A stretch of DNA of 64,000 bases from CAIKBL01 sp050247235 (GTDB taxonomy: Bacteria > Pseudomonadota > Gammaproteobacteria > Ga0077536), in assembly GCA_050247235.1 (NCBI GenBank), contig JBFWUN010000017.1, positions 11,004-75,003 of the forward strand, given 5' to 3'. Every line of letters starts with the position of its first letter. The stretch's first letter is position 1. This document shows positions 61,341-64,000 of the stretch, piece after piece. The translations under genes were made by a program, and so were the position numbers. Under the pieces are notes generated by a model, which was not told where the DNA came from, searched no databases, and saw only the letters and a list, made by a program, of their open reading frames with translations.

Positions 61341-61720
61341 GCGACCCGCACACTATCCTCGTCGTGGAGGACAACCCGATGAATTTGAAGCTCGCGCGTG
61401 ACGTGCTCGAAGCCAAGGGTTACCAGGTGCTCGCCGCGGAGAACGGCGAAGACGGCGTCACCTTGGCCCGCACCGCGCATCCCGATCTCGTACTGATGGA
61501 CATCCAGCTGCCTGGCATCGACGGGGTCGAGGCGCTGGCACGGCTGCGTGCCGACCCGGCCACGGCGGCTGTCCCGGTGGTCGCCTTCACTGCGTCGGTG
61601 ATGGCCGGCGATCGCTCGCGGGTCACCGCGGCCGGCTTCGATGCCTTCGTGGCCAAGCCCATCGAGCTCAAGTCGTTCCTGGCCACCCTCGCGAAACTGC
61701 TGGAGAGAGGTACCGCATGA
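61337..61720 (+). CDS. Single-domain response regulator (DivK/CheY-like)
   Basis: 127-residue receiver with no output domain. Acid pocket VVEDN, phosphoacceptor D55 in LMDIQLPG, the Thr switch in FTAS and Lys in VAKPIE. It most resembles DivK-type receivers, which act through protein contacts. It lies between the kinase and the receiver-cyclase, overlapping both by 4 bases, so it may act as a shuttle or phosphate sink. Confidence 0.92.
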   Translation: MSDPHTILVVEDNPMNLKLARDVLEAKGYQVLAAENGEDGVTLARTAHPDLVLMDIQLPGIDGVEALARLRADPATAAVPVVAFTASVMAGDRSRVTAAGFDAFVAKPIELKSFLATLAKLLERGTA

Positions 61721-62859
61721 GCGCGAAGAGCGGCGCACGCGTCCTCGTCGTTGACGACACGCCAGCCAACCTCAAGCTGCTGGTCGACGTGCTGGAGGCT
61801 GCAGGCTACGCGGCGAGCGGAGCGAGCAACGGGACGGACGCACTGGCGATGATCGCCGCGCAACCACCGGATCTGGTGCTGCTGGACGTCATGATGCCGG
61901 GCATGTCCGGCTACGAAGTCTGCGCGCGCATCCGCGCGAACCCGGACACCGCGCTGCTGCCAGTGGTGCTGTGTACATCGCTGGATCCGCAGAACGAGCG
62001 CGTGAAGGGTATCGAGGCCGGCGCCGACGACTTCCTCACCAAGCCCATCAATCGTCCCGAGCTGCTGGCGCGCGTGAAATCGTTGCTGCGCATCAAGGCC
62101 CTGCAGGACGAGGTCAAGCAGCAGACCACGGAGCTCGCGCGCTGGAATCACACGCTGGAGGCGCGCGTTGCCGAACAGGTCGCGCAGATCGAACGCCTTG
62201 GGCGTCTGAAGGGTTTCTTCGCAGCTCAAATCGCGGACATCATCCTCGAAGATGGCGCCCACCTGCTGGAGACCCACCGACGCGAGATCGCGGTGGTCTT
62301 CCTCGATATCCGCGGGTTCACCGCGTTCACCGACGAGGCCGAACCCGAGGAAGTCATGGACTTCCTCGCCCAGTACCACGACCGCATGGGCCGCACCGTG
62401 CTCGGACATGGCGGCACCCTCGAGCGTTTTGCGGGCGACGCCATCATGGTGTTCTTCAACGATCCGGTCCCTATCGAGGAACCCGCAGCGCAGGCAGTGA
62501 AGATGGCGCTGGCCGTGCAGGCAGCGTTTCCCGCCCTGCAGGCGCCGTGGCGCAAGCGCGGCTACGCGCTCGATCTCGGCTGCGGCATCGCTCAAGGCTA
62601 CGCGACACTCGGGATGATCGGCTTCGAGGGTCGGCGGGATTACGCCGCCATCGGCAATGTCACGAATCTCGCCGCGCGCCTGTGCGGCGAAGCCGCGGGC
62701 GGGCAGGTGCTCGTCGATCGCAAGGTCATGGCCTGCGTCGAGGACCAGGTGGACGCAGAGAGCGTCGGTCCGCTCGCGCTGAAAGGGTACGCACAGCCGG
62801 TGCCGGTCTTCTCGGTCAGTGGCTGGCGTGAACGCCCTCGATCAACCGGACGAGGCTGA
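61717..62859 (+). CDS. Response regulator with class III adenylate/guanylate cyclase output
   Basis: 380 residues. Receiver domain 1-125 with D57 in LLDVMMPG and K in LTKPIN, a coiled-coil linker (about 128-165), then a class III cyclase domain (about 190-370). Metal-binding Asp residues D197 (FLDIRGF) and D241 (FAGDAIM), and transition-state N317 and R321, are intact. The purine-selecting positions are R237 (usually Lys) and D308 (usual for adenine), so substrate choice is uncertain but cAMP is favoured. Output of the preceding GAF kinase is likely. Confidence 0.9.
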   Translation: MSAKSGARVLVVDDTPANLKLLVDVLEAAGYAASGASNGTDALAMIAAQPPDLVLLDVMMPGMSGYEVCARIRANPDTALLPVVLCTSLDPQNERVKGIEAGADDFLTKPINRPELLARVKSLLRIKALQDEVKQQTTELARWNHTLEARVAEQVAQIERLGRLKGFFAAQIADIILEDGAHLLETHRREIAVVFLDIRGFTAFTDEAEPEEVMDFLAQYHDRMGRTVLGHGGTLERFAGDAIMVFFNDPVPIEEPAAQAVKMALAVQAAFPALQAPWRKRGYALDLGCGIAQGYATLGMIGFEGRRDYAAIGNVTNLAARLCGEAAGGQVLVDRKVMACVEDQVDAESVGPLALKGYAQPVPVFSVSGWRERPRSTGRG

Positions 62860-62926
62860 CCTCGGATATCAGCCGCTCGAGCTCCTGTGATCGGAGATTC
62901 GCGCCATCCGACGTTCTCCTAAAAAA

Positions 62927-62954
62927 CTGTCAAGGGGGTAGGAGCAGGTTTAAT
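62927..62954 (+). promoter_or_regulatory. Candidate promoter of the XRE-antitoxin-toxin module
   Basis: CTGTCA (62927-62932) and TTTAAT (62949-62954) with 16 bases between. It is the only AT-rich stretch in this region and sits just upstream of a palindrome. Confidence 0.45.
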
Positions 62955-62964
62955 TCTCGCGCAA

Positions 62965-62985
62965 ACTACTACCCTTAGGAGTAGT
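62965..62985. promoter_or_regulatory. Palindromic candidate operator before the XRE regulator
   Basis: ACTACT (62965-62970) and AGTAGT (62980-62985) form a perfect inverted repeat with a 9-base centre, located about 10-30 bases after the -10 element. Its position fits autorepression by the regulator encoded next. Confidence 0.5.
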
Positions 62986-63056
62986 GCCAACTACCGTCAC
63001 CGGAGCGCGAGTAACCTGTGAACCCACTTTTGAGCCCCAGCACCGGATTCGACTCC

Positions 63057-63410
63057 ATGACCCAGGACGAGAAGGCGTTCTTCCAGCAACTCGGCGCGCG
63101 CATCGCCGAGTTGCGCAAGAGCGCCGCCATCACCCAAGTGCAACTCTCCGACACCCTCGGCGTTTCCCAACAGACCGTCGCGTCCTGGGAAGTCGGCCGG
63201 CGCGGCGTCCCCGTCGCCACCTTGCCGGCCCTCGCCCGCGCGCTCTGCGTCGGCGTCGAGACCCTGATCGGGGAGAAGGCGGCTTCCGCCAAGCGCGGCC
63301 CGGCTCCGCAACTGCAACAGCGCATCGAGCGTCTGATACGTCTGCCCAAGGCGCAGCAACGCCTCGTGCTGCAGATGCTCGACGGCGTGTTGAGTCAGTC
63401 GAACCGCTAA
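63057..63410 (+). CDS. XRE-family helix-turn-helix regulator
   Basis: 117-residue DNA-binding protein. The HTH lies at about residues 8-62: LGARIAELRKSAAITQVQLS, then LGVSQQTVASWEVGRR. The C-terminal half contains RGPAPQLQQRIERLIRLPKAQQR, as in standalone regulators of this type. MTQDEKAFFQQLG is the usual family N-terminus, so ATG 63057 is chosen; GTG 63018 would add 13 residues. It precedes an antitoxin gene by 17 bases and may control it. Confidence 0.85.
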   Translation: MTQDEKAFFQQLGARIAELRKSAAITQVQLSDTLGVSQQTVASWEVGRRGVPVATLPALARALCVGVETLIGEKAASAKRGPAPQLQQRIERLIRLPKAQQRLVLQMLDGVLSQSNR

Positions 63411-63427
63411 GCGCAGGAGCTACGACC

Positions 63428-63631
63428 GTGAGTGCACGCGACGACGAAGTGCTGATCGAGAAGTTGAAGAGCCTGCCGCCGCAGCGCCGCGCGGAAGTGG
63501 AGGATTTCGTCGACTTCTTGCGCAGCCGCGAGACCGATCAGCACCTCGTGCGCGCCGCGGCGCAAGCATCCGAGCCCGCGTTCAAGGCCGTCTGGGACAA
63601 CCCCGACGACGCCGAGTACGACCGGCTCTGA
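63428..63631 (+). CDS. DUF2281-like antitoxin
   Basis: 67-residue acidic-tailed protein starting at GTG 63428 with AGGAG 9 bases upstream. VLIEKLKSLPPQRRAEVEDFVDFL, in part, matches the DUF2281 antitoxin helix pair. The C-terminal tail, rich in Asp and aromatic residues (FKAVWDNPDDAEYDRL), fits a toxin-neutralising segment. A MazF-like toxin gene follows 21 bases later. Confidence 0.78.
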   Translation: MSARDDEVLIEKLKSLPPQRRAEVEDFVDFLRSRETDQHLVRAAAQASEPAFKAVWDNPDDAEYDRL

Positions 63632-63652
63632 CGACCGCGCGAGCCGGCCTCC

Positions 63653-63988
63653 GTGCGTTATCAGTTCGGCGACGTCGTGCTCGTGCCGTTTCCGTTCACC
63701 GACCAGTCCACCACCAAGCAGCGCCCCGGCGTCATCGTCTCGAGCGCTGCCTATCACGATGCGCGCCGCGATCTGATCCTGATGGCGGTTACGAGCCAGG
63801 TGCGCGGCAGCGGCACCTTCGGCGAGCTCGTCGTGCAGGACTGGCAGGCCGCGAAGCTGCTCAAGCCATCGGCCATCAAGCCCGTGCTCGCAACGCTCGA
63901 GCAGTCGCTCGTCATCAAGACGCTCGGCCGGCTCTCGCCGCGCGATCAGCAGCGCTTGCGCGAGACGATCGCCACGCTCTTCGGGTAA
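63653..63988 (+). CDS. MazF/PemK-type endoribonuclease toxin
   Basis: 111-residue toxin of the CcdB/MazF SH3-like fold. FGDVVLVPFPFTDQ opens the domain, KQRPGVIVSS holds the catalytic Arg, and ILMAVTSQV the catalytic Ser/Thr. Sequence-specific mRNA cleavage is the family activity; the target site cannot be read from sequence. GTG start 21 bases after the antitoxin. Confidence 0.87.
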   Translation: MRYQFGDVVLVPFPFTDQSTTKQRPGVIVSSAAYHDARRDLILMAVTSQVRGSGTFGELVVQDWQAAKLLKPSAIKPVLATLEQSLVIKTLGRLSPRDQQRLRETIATLFG

Positions 63989-64000
63989 CGACCGCCGGTC

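Overview
The window is a GC-rich (roughly two thirds G+C by eye), densely packed bacterial chromosome segment. Gene content and order point to a gammaproteobacterium: gshB-tonB-algH-ruvX-pyrR-pyrB-pyrC' as in Pseudomonas, hemC-hemD-hemX-hemY, hemA-prfA-prmC divergent from a lolB-ispE-(tRNA-Gln)-prs-rplY-pth-ychF block, plus cytochrome c4, DsbA, EngB and a SthA-type transhydrogenase. I cannot assign a genus. There is no rRNA, CRISPR array, insertion sequence or prophage. Nearly all genes look like core chromosome; only the last kilobase (XRE regulator, antitoxin, MazF-like toxin) has an accessory look.

Layout. 1-4279 (minus strand): a truncated HlyB-type ABC permease, an Atm1-type ABC exporter, an ODP-type diiron metallo-beta-lactamase-fold protein and a small chemoreceptor-tip-like protein, apparently one operon. 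It is divergent from hemN (4396-5841), and an FNR/ANR-like palindrome lies between them. 5873-9643: a flavin monooxygenase of acyl-CoA-dehydrogenase fold, MsbA and an orphan ParA ATPase. 9708-13736: hemYXDC on the minus strand. 13859-20605: glutathione synthetase, TonB, AlgH, RuvX and the pyrimidine genes pyrR, pyrB, a catalytically dead pyrC' and pyrK. 20699-27617: ychF, pth, rplY, prs, tRNA-Gln, ispE, lolB and a TPR lipoprotein. 27881-31833: hemA, prfA, prmC, moeB. 31847-34024: a TonB-dependent receptor behind an AT-rich, Fur-like region. 34502-37589: LemA, a GIDE-domain protein with an EF-hand, an SH3 protein, a DUF3135 protein and L31. 37782-41671: EngB, cytochrome c4, DsbA and a GGDEF protein, convergent with a PilZ protein. 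Then come tRNA-Arg, a NorD/NorQ (CbbO/CbbQ) pair, a membrane-anchored dihaem cytochrome, UvrD, PmbA and SthA. 51774-55691: a MoxR-DUF58-transglutaminase operon. 55669-57421: a TIGR03088-like glycosyltransferase and a VOC protein. 57462-62859: a six-GAF histidine kinase, a receiver and a receiver-cyclase with overlapping ends. 63057-63988: the regulator/toxin-antitoxin module.

Functional themes. Haem and respiration recur (hemN, hemCDXY, hemA, two c-type cytochromes, DsbA), as do oxygen and iron (ODP, Atm1-like exporter, FNR-like box, TonB with its receptor). Three second-messenger or relay systems are present: GGDEF/PilZ, GAF kinase-receiver-cyclase, and the chemoreceptor-like fragment beside ODP. 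The most unusual locus is 2885-4279, where a 210-residue protein made of two copies of a chemoreceptor signalling-tip-like motif is encoded immediately upstream of a diiron oxygen-binding protein, with no other chemotaxis gene in the window.
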